A stretch of DNA of 64,000 nt, taken from the NCBI GenBank assembly GCA_046545575.1, contig JBKGZM010000003.1, forward strand, positions 6,812-70,811, given 5' to 3'. A model generated the notes under the pieces. The model was given only the letters and a program-made list of their open reading frames with translations, searched no databases and was not told the DNA's origin. This DNA comes from JAGXOF01 sp046545575 (GTDB lineage Bacteria; Chloroflexota; Dehalococcoidia; SZUA-161; SpSt-899). The number at the start of each line of letters is the position of its first letter. The first letter of the stretch is position 1. This document shows positions 1 through 10,626 of the stretch, one piece after another. The position numbers were made by a program, and so were the translations under genes.

Positions 1-16
1 TAATGTCAGTCCGCAT
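1..16 (-). CDS. Start of a leftward gene (first five codons only)
   Basis: An ATG on the minus strand at 16-14 is preceded by a strong ribosome binding site (GGGAGG at 30-25, 8 nt away). Reading runs off the left edge after M-R-T-D-I. Too little is visible to name a product. The good ribosome site and the AT-rich upstream region with a dyad at 46-71 argue that this is a genuine gene start. Confidence 0.45.
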
Positions 17-45
17 TTTGAATTCCTCCCGTAATTGATTTAAAG

Positions 46-71
46 ACTATATTGTTTAATAATTATATAGT
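46..71 (-). promoter_or_regulatory. AT-rich inverted repeat upstream of the leftward edge gene
   Basis: ACTATAT (46-52) and ATATAGT (65-71) form a perfect 7-bp inverted repeat around a 12-nt AT-rich centre, 30-55 nt upstream of the gene that starts at 16. Position and symmetry fit a repressor operator or promoter region. No regulator can be assigned, and AT-rich DNA makes chance dyads more likely. Confidence 0.3.
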
Positions 72-224
72 TTACTTTCTAAACATATTTTAGCACCTCC
101 TTACTGAAACCGTCAAGGGCGGCTTCATCAGGTCTTGTACAAAACCAGGCTCTAACGTCTGATAATGTGCAGAATGTCTACAAGAATTGAAGTATGCTGC
201 AATCATCATTAAGATAATAGGAGT

Positions 225-1454
225 ATGATTAAGCGATTCTCGTTGTACGGTTTTCTGAAAAATCAGCGGTACTTTGAGCCATTTATCATCCTGTTCTTCC
301 TGGCCAATGGACTTTCCTTTACGCAAATAGGCTTCCTCGTCGGCTTCCGCGAGATGGCCATCAATCTCATGGAAATACCCAGCGGGGCGGTAGCGGACCT
401 GTTTGGGCGGCGGCGTTGTATGATCCTGTCTTTTGTCTCCTATATCACCTCATTTACAATCTTTGGCTTTAGCCATGAGTACTGGCAGTTTTTTGTGGCC
501 ATGTTCTTTTTCTCCATTGGCGAGGCTTTTCGCACCGGCACACACAAGTCCATAATATTCACCTGGCTCCGCCTCGAGGGCCGCTCAGATGAGAAAACCA
601 GGGTCTACGGCTACACACGATCATGGTCAAACATAGGTTCAGCGGTATCGGTCATCCTGGCCGCGGTTTTCGTCTTACTGACCAAAAATTACGCTTATGT
701 CTTCTTCTTTGCCATTCTCCCCTACCTGGCAGGGCTCATAAACTTTATAACCTATCCCAAAGAGTTAGAAGGAGAGCCAGAGCTGGGAACAAGTCTCCGA
801 AATATCCTGCGGCATCTGTGGGAGTGTCTTAAAGATTCTCTGTCTATCCAACGTTTACGCCGACTGATCGCGGAATCGATGGGGTTTGAGGGCGTTTACA
901 AGGCGGTAGAAAGCTACCTTCAGCCGGTGATCAAAAGTCTGGCGCTCATGCTGCCTTTTCTTACTGGTCTGGGAGATGTACAGCGCAGCGCCATACTGGT
1001 AGGAGCTATATATTTTGCAGTACACCTTGCCTCCGGGTATGCCAGCCGCAACTCGTACCGTGTAACCGAGCGCCTTGGAGGAGAGGAAAAGGGCAGCCGT
1101 TTTCTCTGGAAAATGATTCTAATTCTGTACCTGGGACTGGTCCCCCTGCTGTTTTTTGAATATTACCATGCAGCTATACTAGGATTTATAGTCCTTGCTC
1201 TGGTCCAGAACTTCTGGAGGCCTGTACAGATCAGCCGTTTCGACGCCTATGCTACCGAGACGCAGGGGGCCACGATTCTGTCCATCGAGAGCCAGGCGAA
1301 ATCTGTATCGACCATGATACTGGCACCGATCATGGGAGCGATGGTGGACCTGGTCAGGGATTACAATATCGGCGGGGACTTCTGGCCGGTGGCTACAATG
1401 GCAGTGATTATCACATTACTGGTCCTGGTCATGCCATTGAGGCGAGACAAATAG
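225..1454 (+). CDS. MFS transporter
   Basis: A 409-residue integral membrane protein with about 10-12 hydrophobic segments. After the second segment, near residues 54-66, it carries the loop signature of the major facilitator superfamily (GAVADLFGRRRCM; family motif A is G-x-x-x-D-x-x-G-R-R). The length is usual for a 12-helix MFS permease, and a central cytoplasmic loop lies near residues 190-225. The ATG at 225 follows a purine-rich TAGGAG 3 nt upstream. It is transcribed alone; the next gene, coaX, has its own promoter. Substrate unknown; MFS drug efflux and metabolite uptake are both possible. Confidence 0.8.
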   Translation: MIKRFSLYGFLKNQRYFEPFIILFFLANGLSFTQIGFLVGFREMAINLMEIPSGAVADLFGRRRCMILSFVSYITSFTIFGFSHEYWQFFVAMFFFSIGEAFRTGTHKSIIFTWLRLEGRSDEKTRVYGYTRSWSNIGSAVSVILAAVFVLLTKNYAYVFFFAILPYLAGLINFITYPKELEGEPELGTSLRNILRHLWECLKDSLSIQRLRRLIAESMGFEGVYKAVESYLQPVIKSLALMLPFLTGLGDVQRSAILVGAIYFAVHLASGYASRNSYRVTERLGGEEKGSRFLWKMILILYLGLVPLLFFEYYHAAILGFIVLALVQNFWRPVQISRFDAYATETQGATILSIESQAKSVSTMILAPIMGAMVDLVRDYNIGGDFWPVATMAVIITLLVLVMPLRRDK

Positions 1455-1533
1455 CGAGTCAGCACAGATAGGGCATTGCCCGTAATATCGGCCGGGATTT
1501 GACAGACCTGGAGAGTTTATAAGTTAGCATCTT

Positions 1534-1573
1534 CAAACTCAAGTTTGTCAGCCTCTCATGATTTCGTTATAAT
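1534..1573 (+). promoter_or_regulatory. coaX promoter with overlapping dyad
   Basis: TTGTCA (1545-1550) and TATAAT (1568-1573) are separated by exactly 17 nt, a near-consensus sigma-70-type promoter placing transcription start near 1580. CAAACT (1534-1539) and AGTTTG (1542-1547) form an inverted repeat with a 2-nt spacer that overlaps the -35 box, so a repressor could occlude it. The operator reading is inference. Confidence 0.6.
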
Positions 1574-1605
1574 GATTCTAACGGCGAAAAGGTGCGACTT
1601 AAGGT

Positions 1606-2388
1606 ATGTTGCTGGTTGTTGATATCGGGAATACAACGGCGGACATCGGCATTTTTAACGATGGCGACCTTTATGTCAAGTGGAATATCGCCACTGATGT
1701 CCATAAATCACCCGACGAATATGCGGTGATACTCCTCAACTTGATCGAGCGTGCTGGTATAAACTTGCAGGACATCGAGCATGTAGTAATTTGCTGCGTG
1801 GCTCCACCACTGGAATATGTTTTCAGCGAGCTGTGCAAGCGGTATCTCAATATCTCTCCTTTAATAGTTGAACCGGGGGTTAGAACGGGGATTAACATCC
1901 GTATTGATAGCCCGCGTGAGGTCGGGCCAGACCGCATTGTCAATGCAGTGGCAGGACATCACCTTTATGGCGGACCTTTAATCGTTATCGACCTCGGGAC
2001 CGCCACCACCTTTGATATAATCTCCGAGAGAGGCGACTACCTGGGCGGTGCTATCGCTCCGGGGATAAAGACAGCAGCGGAATCGCTTTTTGAACGAACG
2101 GCGAAGCTCCCCCGTGTAGAGCTAGTTCGTCCCAAGAACGTCATCGGCCGCGATACGGTTTCTGCAATGCAATCGGGTTTCGTGTTTGGATATGTCGGAC
2201 TTATTGAGGGGCTTATTTATCGGATTCAGCAGGAGCTCGGCGGCAAGAAATGCCGGGTCATTGCCACCGGTGGCTATGCCGACCTCCTGGCCAGAGAGAC
2301 AAGCGTCATTGACACGGTATTTCCTCATCTTAGCCTGACAGGGCTTCGACTCATCCATGAACTAAACGCAGGAAGAAAAAATGGTTGA
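1606..2388 (+). CDS. coaX: Type III pantothenate kinase
   Basis: Catalyses ATP-dependent phosphorylation of pantothenate, the first step of coenzyme A synthesis, in the cytoplasm. The 260 residues match the family length of about 255-260. The ASKHA phosphate-binding loop is at the N-terminus (DIGNTTADIG, residues 6-15), the pantothenate-binding GPDR is at 107-110, and a second nucleotide loop IDLGTATTFD is near 128-137. The ATG at 1606 lies about 26 nt after the predicted transcription start; its ribosome site is weak (GAAAAGG). Its last 8 nt overlap coaBC, so the two CoA genes are translationally coupled. Confidence 0.92.
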   Translation: MLLVVDIGNTTADIGIFNDGDLYVKWNIATDVHKSPDEYAVILLNLIERAGINLQDIEHVVICCVAPPLEYVFSELCKRYLNISPLIVEPGVRTGINIRIDSPREVGPDRIVNAVAGHHLYGGPLIVIDLGTATTFDIISERGDYLGGAIAPGIKTAAESLFERTAKLPRVELVRPKNVIGRDTVSAMQSGFVFGYVGLIEGLIYRIQQELGGKKCRVIATGGYADLLARETSVIDTVFPHLSLTGLRLIHELNAGRKNG

Positions 2389-3554
2389 AGGCAAGAAAGC
2401 TGTTCTGGCAGTAACGGGGAGCATTTCGGTCTACAAGATCGTCGATCTTGCCAGCAAGCTTGTCCAAGCGGGAATAGAGGTGGATGTGGCAATGACCGAA
2501 TCGGCTACCAGGTTTGTGGCTCCCATCTCTTTTCGCGCCGTTACTCACAGGCCGGTTCATACGGATATGTGGGCCCCGGTCACGGATTTTGACATCGAAC
2601 ATGTTGCACTTGGGGAAAGGGGGGATGTGGTGGTGGTGGCACCGGCTACCGCAAATACCATCGCCAAGATAGCGATGGGAATCGCTGATAACCTGGTAAC
2701 CTGCACTGTGTTATCCACACAGTCACCGGTACTGATCGCTCCGGCGATGGACGTGGGTATGTACCTCGACCAGGCTACGCAGGATAACCTGGAGAAGCTC
2801 AGGCAGCGAGGTTATATAGTTGTCGGCCCCGCCAGTGGTAGACTCGCCTCGGGATTGGAAGGCTCAGGAAGACTTGTTGAGGTGGCTGAGCTTCAGACAG
2901 CGATATACAAAGTTCTAGGCAGGTCCGGCGACCTAGCTGGCAAACACGTAGTAGTTACCGCAGGAGGAACCCGGGAGCCAATTGACACCGTCCGCTACAT
3001 CGGCAACTACTCCTCAGGGAAGATGGGATTTGCAGTAGCAGAGGCCGCAAGGAACCGGGGAGCATCGGTTTCCCTTATCACAGGCCCGGCTGATATTTCC
3101 CCACCGCTCGGGGTCATGGTGACAAGGATACAAACAGCAGCACAGATGAGAGACGCTGTGATGGACAATACCCCCAAAGCCGATGCCCTGATCATGGCTG
3201 CTGCGGTGGCCGATTACCGGCCGGAGAGTTCAGCTGAGGCAAAGATCAAACGCAAAGCTGAAGGACTGAGCCTTCAGCTTGTGCCCACCGCGGATATTAT
3301 AAACGAGGTTCAGGGAAGCCTGATCAAAGTGGGATTTGCCGCGGAGAGCGAGGATTTGGTCAAAAACGCCCAGGGTAAATTAGAATCTAAGCGACTCGAC
3401 CTCATTGTCGCCAATGATATCACCGCCTCCGGAAGTGGATTCGGCAGCGACACCAACAAGGTTACCATTATAAATCGCGCTGGTGAAACCGAGGACTTAC
3501 CTCTGATGAGCAAGTTCGAGGTGGCTAACAGGATTCTCGACAGGGTGGCCGAAC

Positions 3555-3565
<11 letters not shown>
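2381..3565 (+). CDS. coaBC: Bifunctional phosphopantothenoylcysteine decarboxylase / synthetase
   Basis: Makes 4'-phosphopantothenoylcysteine (CoaB) and decarboxylates it (CoaC) in CoA synthesis. Residues 1 to about 175 are the FMN-binding CoaC domain and about 185-394 the CoaB domain (VTAGGTREPID, then NYSSGKMG). The CoaC active-site His is present (H74, in IEHVALG). Two other classical residues of the E. coli enzyme look changed: the PxMNxxMW motif reads PAMDVGMY (Asn to Asp, D124), and the lid Cys in the ACG motif reads ASG (S157). ATG 2381 has AGGAAG about 5 nt upstream and overlaps coaX. The 3' end overlaps convergent uvrB by 11 nt. Confidence 0.93.
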
Positions 3566-5549
<1,984 letters not shown>

Positions 5550-5564
5550 TATTTCGTATCCTTG

Positions 5565-5615
5565 CTGGAACACTCTTCCAGTTTCAATTGTATCGCAAGC
5601 CATCACGGGGAACAA
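5565..5615 (-). promoter_or_regulatory. uvrB promoter with dyad over the start site
   Basis: On the minus strand TTGTTC (5615-5610) and TACAAT (5592-5587) are 17 nt apart, giving a start near 5580. CTGGAA (5565-5570) and TTCCAG (5576-5581) form a perfect 6-bp inverted repeat with a 5-nt centre, lying on the transcription start. uvrB is a classic SOS gene, so this may be a LexA or other damage-repressor operator. It does not match the E. coli or B. subtilis LexA boxes that I know. Confidence 0.5.
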
Positions 5616-5622
5616 ACTGGCC

Positions 5623-7119
5623 TCACGCACAATGGAAATACATACTTACCAGCTTCCGCACCTCATCTTCCTTGTCGTAATACCCTGGCCCTACATCCCT
5701 ATCGCCGAAGCTCTTGATCTGGTTCGCCACGTCATCTACCAGTTCAGGGGGAAACACGTTATCCCTTTCATATGTTTCCCGTTGTTCCAAAAGGGACTCG
5801 GCCGATTCCCAGCAAGAGGCAGGTAAATGAGCGAATCCACCTCCTCGAGATTCATCAGGAGAAGTGCCGGCATTTACGTAGAGCTTGTCAGCTACCTCCA
5901 ACGCGTCCTTCATTTCGAGTCCATGTCTGGCAGCCACTGCCATTCCGGCGAGGAGAAAATGAATGTTGGCACTCCCATCGGGGCTGCGAAGTTCGACCGT
6001 CTGGTCAGCGCCCGCTGTCGGTGATTCCTCAGTTTCCTGCGGATTGGCATTCTTTGCCATATCCCCGGCATTTAACCATCCTAACGGAACCCTCACCAGT
6101 GCCGACCGGTTTCTGTCGCCCCAATATACTGTTGCCGGTGCTTCCTTCTTGGCGTTTATTCTCGCAAATGAGAGGGGAATAGGATTGCCAAAGGCCGTCA
6201 AGGAACGAGCGAGATCCAGATATCCAGCGATAACCTTCCTTGCCACATCGCTCAGGCCGTTTTTGTCGACCAGCAGGTTTTCACCGTTTTGCATCAACCT
6301 GGAATGGATATGGAGCCCGCTTCCCGCATGCCCGACGGAGATCATGGGGGCAAATGTGATATTAACACCTCGCTTGTAGGCCAGCGTTCTCAGAATCCAC
6401 CGTGCAAGGACAATCTGGTCCGCTGCATCCTCTATATCCCTGGGAATGAACTCGATCTCGTTCTGCTCCATGTCCTGTGCTTCTCTGGAAACGAATCCCG
6501 CCTCGGAATGACCGTATTTTATTATCCCACCAGCTTGAGCTATTGCTTGCATCGCCTCGCATCTGAGGTCCTCTTGTTTGGCAAAGGGGGAAGATTCCTC
6601 ATAGCCCTTCTCTCCTGCAACCGGGTAAAGGGGATCTTTATCATACACGATGTAGTATTCCAACTCTCCCATAGCCTGGAGACTGAACCCGGTGGCGCTC
6701 TTCAGTGTCTCATGCGCTCTCCGGAGCACATTCTCAGGGGAACTCTTCAGCGGCTCTCCACCGGCTGTATAGTACGAACAGAGGAAATCCACCGTTGGGA
6801 CAGCGGAGAACGGATTTACATAGGCGGTCCTGTAACGGGGAATGATATAGAGATCACTTGAGTCTGAGTGGACATAGGAGAACAGATTGGAGCCATCCAC
6901 CCTCTCTCCCGCGGAAAGCAACCTGTCCAGTTGATTCTTGCTGTTGACAACGAAGTTGAGCGTCTTCAGCCGACCGTCCCCTCCCAAATGACGAAAGTTG
7001 ACCGCCTGAATGTTGTTCTCCTCTATGAACCTGATAAGGTCTCTTCTGGTGAATTCCTCAGGAGATTTATCCAGGTACCTGACTATCTTGTGCGGATTCA
7101 TTTCTCGCTCATTGTTCAT
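5623..7119 (-). CDS. Glutamine synthetase family protein (divergent)
   Basis: A 498-residue protein with the N-terminal beta-grasp and C-terminal catalytic fold of glutamine synthetase. Visible motifs are the metal and ammonia-site glutamates around GELEYYI, a second-half HAGSGLHIHS block (family: GSGMHxH), and RNRSALVRVP (family: NRSAxxRxP). The block usually reading NPTxNSYKR is NPIPLSFARIN here, and the metal-site block reads EQNEIEF where type I enzymes have GQxEI. It may be a true ammonia-assimilating enzyme or a gamma-glutamyl ligase of the family. ATG 7119 has GAGGTGAAGG directly upstream. It follows the TRAP genes after a 313-nt gap and precedes uvrB. Confidence 0.75.
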   Translation of the reverse strand: MNNEREMNPHKIVRYLDKSPEEFTRRDLIRFIEENNIQAVNFRHLGGDGRLKTLNFVVNSKNQLDRLLSAGERVDGSNLFSYVHSDSSDLYIIPRYRTAYVNPFSAVPTVDFLCSYYTAGGEPLKSSPENVLRRAHETLKSATGFSLQAMGELEYYIVYDKDPLYPVAGEKGYEESSPFAKQEDLRCEAMQAIAQAGGIIKYGHSEAGFVSREAQDMEQNEIEFIPRDIEDAADQIVLARWILRTLAYKRGVNITFAPMISVGHAGSGLHIHSRLMQNGENLLVDKNGLSDVARKVIAGYLDLARSLTAFGNPIPLSFARINAKKEAPATVYWGDRNRSALVRVPLGWLNAGDMAKNANPQETEESPTAGADQTVELRSPDGSANIHFLLAGMAVAARHGLEMKDALEVADKLYVNAGTSPDESRGGGFAHLPASCWESAESLLEQRETYERDNVFPPELVDDVANQIKSFGDRDVGPGYYDKEDEVRKLVSMYFHCA

Positions 7120-7432
7120 CCTTCACCTCATTAGTTAATAACTTAACAGATTCTACCATTGATCGTTTCTATATTGAAGGGAAGTCTATTTAAACCCCCT
7201 AAATCCCCTTTTAGTAAAGGGGGATTAAAATCGTAGGGACAGGTTCTTACTAATGGGTACGTAAGTAAGTGAACTTGTAAACTGCCGGAAGTCGTGGACA
7301 CAAGCGTCAGAAAACGGGATACGAGTCCAGCTACTTATAACCTCATTAGTAAAACTGTCCGATCGGGTGGGTACAGATGCTGAATGAGATTAGTCGCACT
7401 GCCGGAGGCGGACAATGACACATTAATGGCAT
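7120..7432. other. 313-nt intergenic region with one hairpin repeat
   Basis: No gene is visible. It contains an inverted repeat at 7202-7226 (AATCCCCTTT, loop TAGT, AAAGGGGGATT with one bulged G) next to CCCCCTAAATCCCC. Such C-run/G-run hairpins are often dispersed repeats in environmental genomes. There is no T-run on the minus strand after it, so it is not a convincing terminator for dctM. The rest probably carries the glnA leader; I see no clear promoter. Confidence 0.4.
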
Positions 7433-8743
7433 TTAATATGCAGCAAGTCCGGGTAAAAAGGTGGCGATTTGAGGGAATGCAATCAGGATAGCAACGCATA
7501 CTATCAGTGCCGCCAGGAAAGGCAATATGCCTTTGAATATGCTTTCCAGGCGTACGTTTTCCTCGGCAACCCCTTTTATGACGTAGACATTAATACCGAC
7601 CGGTGGCGTAATTACTCCCATCTCGGTCACCAGCACGATTATCACACCGAACCATATGGGATTGAATCCCAGCGCCTCCACCAGCGGGAAAATAATGGGT
7701 ATGGTAAGGGTGATGAGCGCCAGCGCATCCATGAAACATCCACCAATTAGATACATCAGCACGATGAAGGCCATGATGGCTGCGTTGGGTAAGGGAAGTC
7801 CTCCTATCCAGTCTGCCATAACAAGGGGAATTTTGGATATCGCCATGAAATGTCCAAACACAAAGGCACCCGTAACGATAACCATAACCATACAGGATAT
7901 TCGTACAGCATCCTTCACAGCGAAAACAAAGTTGTCCTTGGTAAGTGACCTCCGCACCAGCCCGATAACCAGGGCTCCTGCTGCCCCTATCGCACCTCCC
8001 ATTGTGGGACTGAACCAGCCCAGGAAAATTCCACCGATAACCAGGGCAAACAGAATCAGTGCTTCAGCAATACCGCTAAACCCGACGAGCTTCTGCTTCA
8101 GGGTCGTTCCGGCACCCGCTGCCGGGGCAAGAGATGGATTTATCCGCGTTTGAAGAAAGAGGGTAAGCATGAAGAGAACGGCAAGAAGTGCGCCCGGCAG
8201 GACTCCTGCGATGAACAACTTCCCTATCGACTCCTGTGTCAGGATGCCATAGACGATGAATACCGTACTCGGAGGAATGAGTATGCCCAGGCTTCCTGCA
8301 GCAGCCACACACCCTGTGGCCAGTGAATCAGCGTAATTATACCTCTTCATTTCGGGGAGCGTAACTCTTCCCATTGCCGCTGCCGTGGCGTTGGTCGACC
8401 CGCAAATAGCGGCAAAACCGGCACAGGCAAGGATGGTCGCCAGGCCGAGCCCTCCCCGCAAACGTCCGAACATGGCATAGGTTGCATCGTAGAGTCTACT
8501 GCCAATACCACTGGCAAAGGCGATAGAGCCCATGAGAACAAACATGGGGATCACGCTTAGCGAATAGGAAGAGAAGTTTGTCCAGAAATCCCTGGCCAGC
8601 AAGCTAAGCCCTGCCTGCGGTGATGCCAGATACATATAGCCTGCTACCCCTATCAGGGCCATAGCAAAGCCGACGGGCATCCTGATTAAAAAGAGAAAAA
8701 GCAGAATAACAATGCCTATAATGCCTATGGTCTCGGAACTCAT
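7433..8743 (-). CDS. dctM: TRAP transporter large permease (DctM)
   Basis: The large membrane subunit of a tripartite ATP-independent periplasmic (TRAP) transporter, importing an organic acid driven by an ion gradient. The 436 residues with about 12 hydrophobic segments fit the usual 425-440. Family features include the GCFMDALALITLTIPI region and VTEMGVITPPVGINVY. Its ATG overlaps the dctQ stop by 4 nt (ATGA), so the two are coupled. Substrate cannot be read from sequence. Confidence 0.93.
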   Translation of the reverse strand: MSSETIGIIGIVILLFLFLIRMPVGFAMALIGVAGYMYLASPQAGLSLLARDFWTNFSSYSLSVIPMFVLMGSIAFASGIGSRLYDATYAMFGRLRGGLGLATILACAGFAAICGSTNATAAAMGRVTLPEMKRYNYADSLATGCVAAAGSLGILIPPSTVFIVYGILTQESIGKLFIAGVLPGALLAVLFMLTLFLQTRINPSLAPAAGAGTTLKQKLVGFSGIAEALILFALVIGGIFLGWFSPTMGGAIGAAGALVIGLVRRSLTKDNFVFAVKDAVRISCMVMVIVTGAFVFGHFMAISKIPLVMADWIGGLPLPNAAIMAFIVLMYLIGGCFMDALALITLTIPIIFPLVEALGFNPIWFGVIIVLVTEMGVITPPVGINVYVIKGVAEENVRLESIFKGILPFLAALIVCVAILIAFPQIATFLPGLAAY

Positions 8744-9240
8744 CGCGTTACCGCCTTAATAGCTGATCTCAGGAATTCATTAATGAGCAAAAGGCATAAG
8801 GGGATACATGCTGCTGCTATCCCATAGACAAAGGGATAAAAAGGGATCTCTGCAGTCATTGAAACCTCACCTGCTCTGTGGAGACTCTGTCCGTACTGAA
8901 TGCATCTCCATATAAGTAGAGAGAAGAGAGACAAGCTGAGGAGAGAAGTGAGGCAACCGAGGATGTACTGAACTCGCTCCGGCATCCGTACTGTAAAGAA
9001 TTCTACTTCGATGTGACCTTTCATGGCCTGGGTTTGCGCTATAGCAAAGCCAGCGGTAACCGTTGCCATCAAGCTTACAACCTCTATAGCCGCTGGGACG
9101 GGCTGGCTAAATCCTTTAGACCCGATGGCATTCGCCACGGTAAGGGCCATCATGCCCACGATTGAGACACATGCTACCCAGTTAAACCATTCGCTCAGTA
9201 GATTGCTAACCCATGTAAATTGCTCAAGCGTTTTTTGCAC
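8740..9240 (-). CDS. dctQ: TRAP transporter small permease (DctQ)
   Basis: The four-helix small membrane subunit of the TRAP transporter, pairing with DctM. 166 residues with hydrophobic segments near residues 17-40, 50-70, 90-110 and 130-155. The start is a GTG at 9240, supported by GGAAGAGG 7 nt upstream; no better ATG lies nearby. Separated from dctP by 91 nt holding a strong hairpin. Confidence 0.88.
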   Translation of the reverse strand: MQKTLEQFTWVSNLLSEWFNWVACVSIVGMMALTVANAIGSKGFSQPVPAAIEVVSLMATVTAGFAIAQTQAMKGHIEVEFFTVRMPERVQYILGCLTSLLSLSLFSLLIWRCIQYGQSLHRAGEVSMTAEIPFYPFVYGIAAACIPLCLLLINEFLRSAIKAVTR

Positions 9241-9274
9241 TTATAGACCTCTTCCTTATAATACCTGCACTAGA

Positions 9275-9303
9275 GGTGCCGACTGCACCAGGCAGCCGGC
9301 ACC
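9275..9303 (-). other. Hairpin between dctP and dctQ
   Basis: GGTGCCGACTGC (9275-9286) pairs with GCAGCCGGCACC (9292-9303) with one mismatch and a 5-nt loop. No T-run follows in the direction of transcription. It may be an mRNA-stabilising or attenuating hairpin that keeps the binding protein (dctP) more abundant than the permeases, a common layout in transporter operons. The role is inference. Confidence 0.5.
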
Positions 9304-9331
9304 CCAGTTCCCTTACTCCATACTATCGCTG

Positions 9332-10453
9332 CTATTCAGCTTGTGCCAGTACTTCCTCGAGATAGGTCAGGCACTCATCCGCTGTTGGGGCCTGATCAGA
9401 ATAGTAACCGATTCTCTCCTCTACATAGTCGACAGCTTCCTGGCCAGGCAAACCCTCAGCGCTCGTTTCATCTATGTAGTTATCGATAAGCGGGTTTACA
9501 GCGTCAACCCAACGCGCGGTTTCATCGGCTGAAAGATCGATTACCTCTCTGCCTTCCCCAAGACTCTTGAAGTAATCTATCCCCATCTTATCGTATCCTG
9601 ACCATACCTTACCATGCTTGGGTACCCACTCCTCGCTGACCTCGGTGAATACATCTTTAACGTCCTGTGGCAATGAGGCCCATTTATCATTGTTCATCGT
9701 CACGATCATATTAGCGGTGTAGCCAACCTCCCTGCAGTCAGTGACGTATTTCACCACCTCAGCTTGGTTCCAGCCCTTGAGAACCTCTCTGGGGGTATAA
9801 CTTCCGTCCACAACCTTCTTGGACATCAGTTCGTAGGCCTCTCCCTGACCTGCTGCATAGGCCTCAGCGCCCAGAGCCTTTACGACCTTTGCTCCCATAG
9901 AAGTGCCCCGTATCTGCATACCCTGGATCTCCTCAAGCTTGCGGACCGGCTTTTCGACAGTGAACAGTACACCCGGGCCATGGGCATGGAAATATAACGG
10001 ATGGGTATCGCTGAACTCCTCAGGGGTAAACTCATTGTAGAAATCGCTGGCAGCTTGAGTAGCGACCCAGCCACTGGGGTACTTCAATGGCAGGTCAACA
10101 ACTTGCGTCAACGGGAAACGCCCAGCAGTATACGCCAATACAGTCATTCCTACATCCGAGATACCCTCGACTACACCATCATAAACCTCGGGGCCTGCGG
10201 TAAGTGACCCGCCGGGATAGTAGGTAAATTCCACCTGGCCATTTGTCCGCTCAGTTATTTCATCACACCACGATTGACCGAGAATTGCGTTGGCATGTGT
10301 GGGAGGGAAGAAATTACTGTACGTTAGCTCGATGGTCTCAGCGGGTGTTGTCTCCGCGGGTGTTGTTTCTTCTTTCACTGGCGCACACCCTGCAAACAAC
10401 GGCACTGCAATCAATGCCAGAGCAAGAACAGCTATCAATAAGATCTTACGCAT
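9332..10453 (-). CDS. dctP: TRAP transporter substrate-binding lipoprotein (DctP)
   Basis: Extracytoplasmic solute receptor. The 373 residues begin with a lipoprotein signal (MRKIL, then a hydrophobic stretch, lipobox FAGC with Cys23), followed by a Thr/Pro/Glu-rich linker and the DctP fold (LTYSNFFPPTHANAI at the start; the TRAP signature region includes EKPVRKLEEIQGMQIR, whose Arg normally binds a substrate carboxylate). A lipid-anchored receptor fits a monoderm-like or Chloroflexota envelope. ATG 10453 has a near-perfect AAGGAGGT site. First gene of dctPQM. Confidence 0.94.
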   Translation of the reverse strand: MRKILLIAVLALALIAVPLFAGCAPVKEETTPAETTPAETIELTYSNFFPPTHANAILGQSWCDEITERTNGQVEFTYYPGGSLTAGPEVYDGVVEGISDVGMTVLAYTAGRFPLTQVVDLPLKYPSGWVATQAASDFYNEFTPEEFSDTHPLYFHAHGPGVLFTVEKPVRKLEEIQGMQIRGTSMGAKVVKALGAEAYAAGQGEAYELMSKKVVDGSYTPREVLKGWNQAEVVKYVTDCREVGYTANMIVTMNNDKWASLPQDVKDVFTEVSEEWVPKHGKVWSGYDKMGIDYFKSLGEGREVIDLSADETARWVDAVNPLIDNYIDETSAEGLPGQEAVDYVEERIGYYSDQAPTADECLTYLEEVLAQAE

Positions 10454-10489
10454 TGCTACCTCCTTTTAGATTTTGTAGTTCCACCCCTT

Positions 10490-10571
10490 ACTGTACTACA
10501 GTTACCTCATGCTCTCACCCCCTATCATGTTGGTTTTTACATATTCTACTCTTCATCATCTTAATTTTCAA
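10490..10571 (-). promoter_or_regulatory. dctP promoter and downstream dyad
   Basis: TTGAAA (10571-10566) and TAGAAT (10548-10543) on the minus strand are 17 nt apart, putting transcription start near 10536 and leaving an 83-nt leader. Within the leader ACTGTA-C-TACAGT (10490-10502) is a perfect 6-bp inverted repeat, a possible operator acting as a downstream roadblock. Confidence 0.5.
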
Positions 10572-10614
10572 GGCATAGGGTGCAGAGGTATAGCGTAGAG
10601 AAGCTATTCACAGT

Positions 10615-10620
10615 TATAAT
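10615..10620 (+). promoter_or_regulatory. rnpB -10 box
   Basis: A perfect TATAAT ends 6 nt before the first paired base of RNase P RNA at 10627, the right distance for a transcription start. The -35 region (around 10592-10597) is weak. Confidence 0.55.
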
Positions 10621-10626
10621 GGAATT

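Noticed and set aside
7202..7226. Intrinsic terminator after dctM
   Set aside because: Hairpin present but no T-run follows in the transcription direction.
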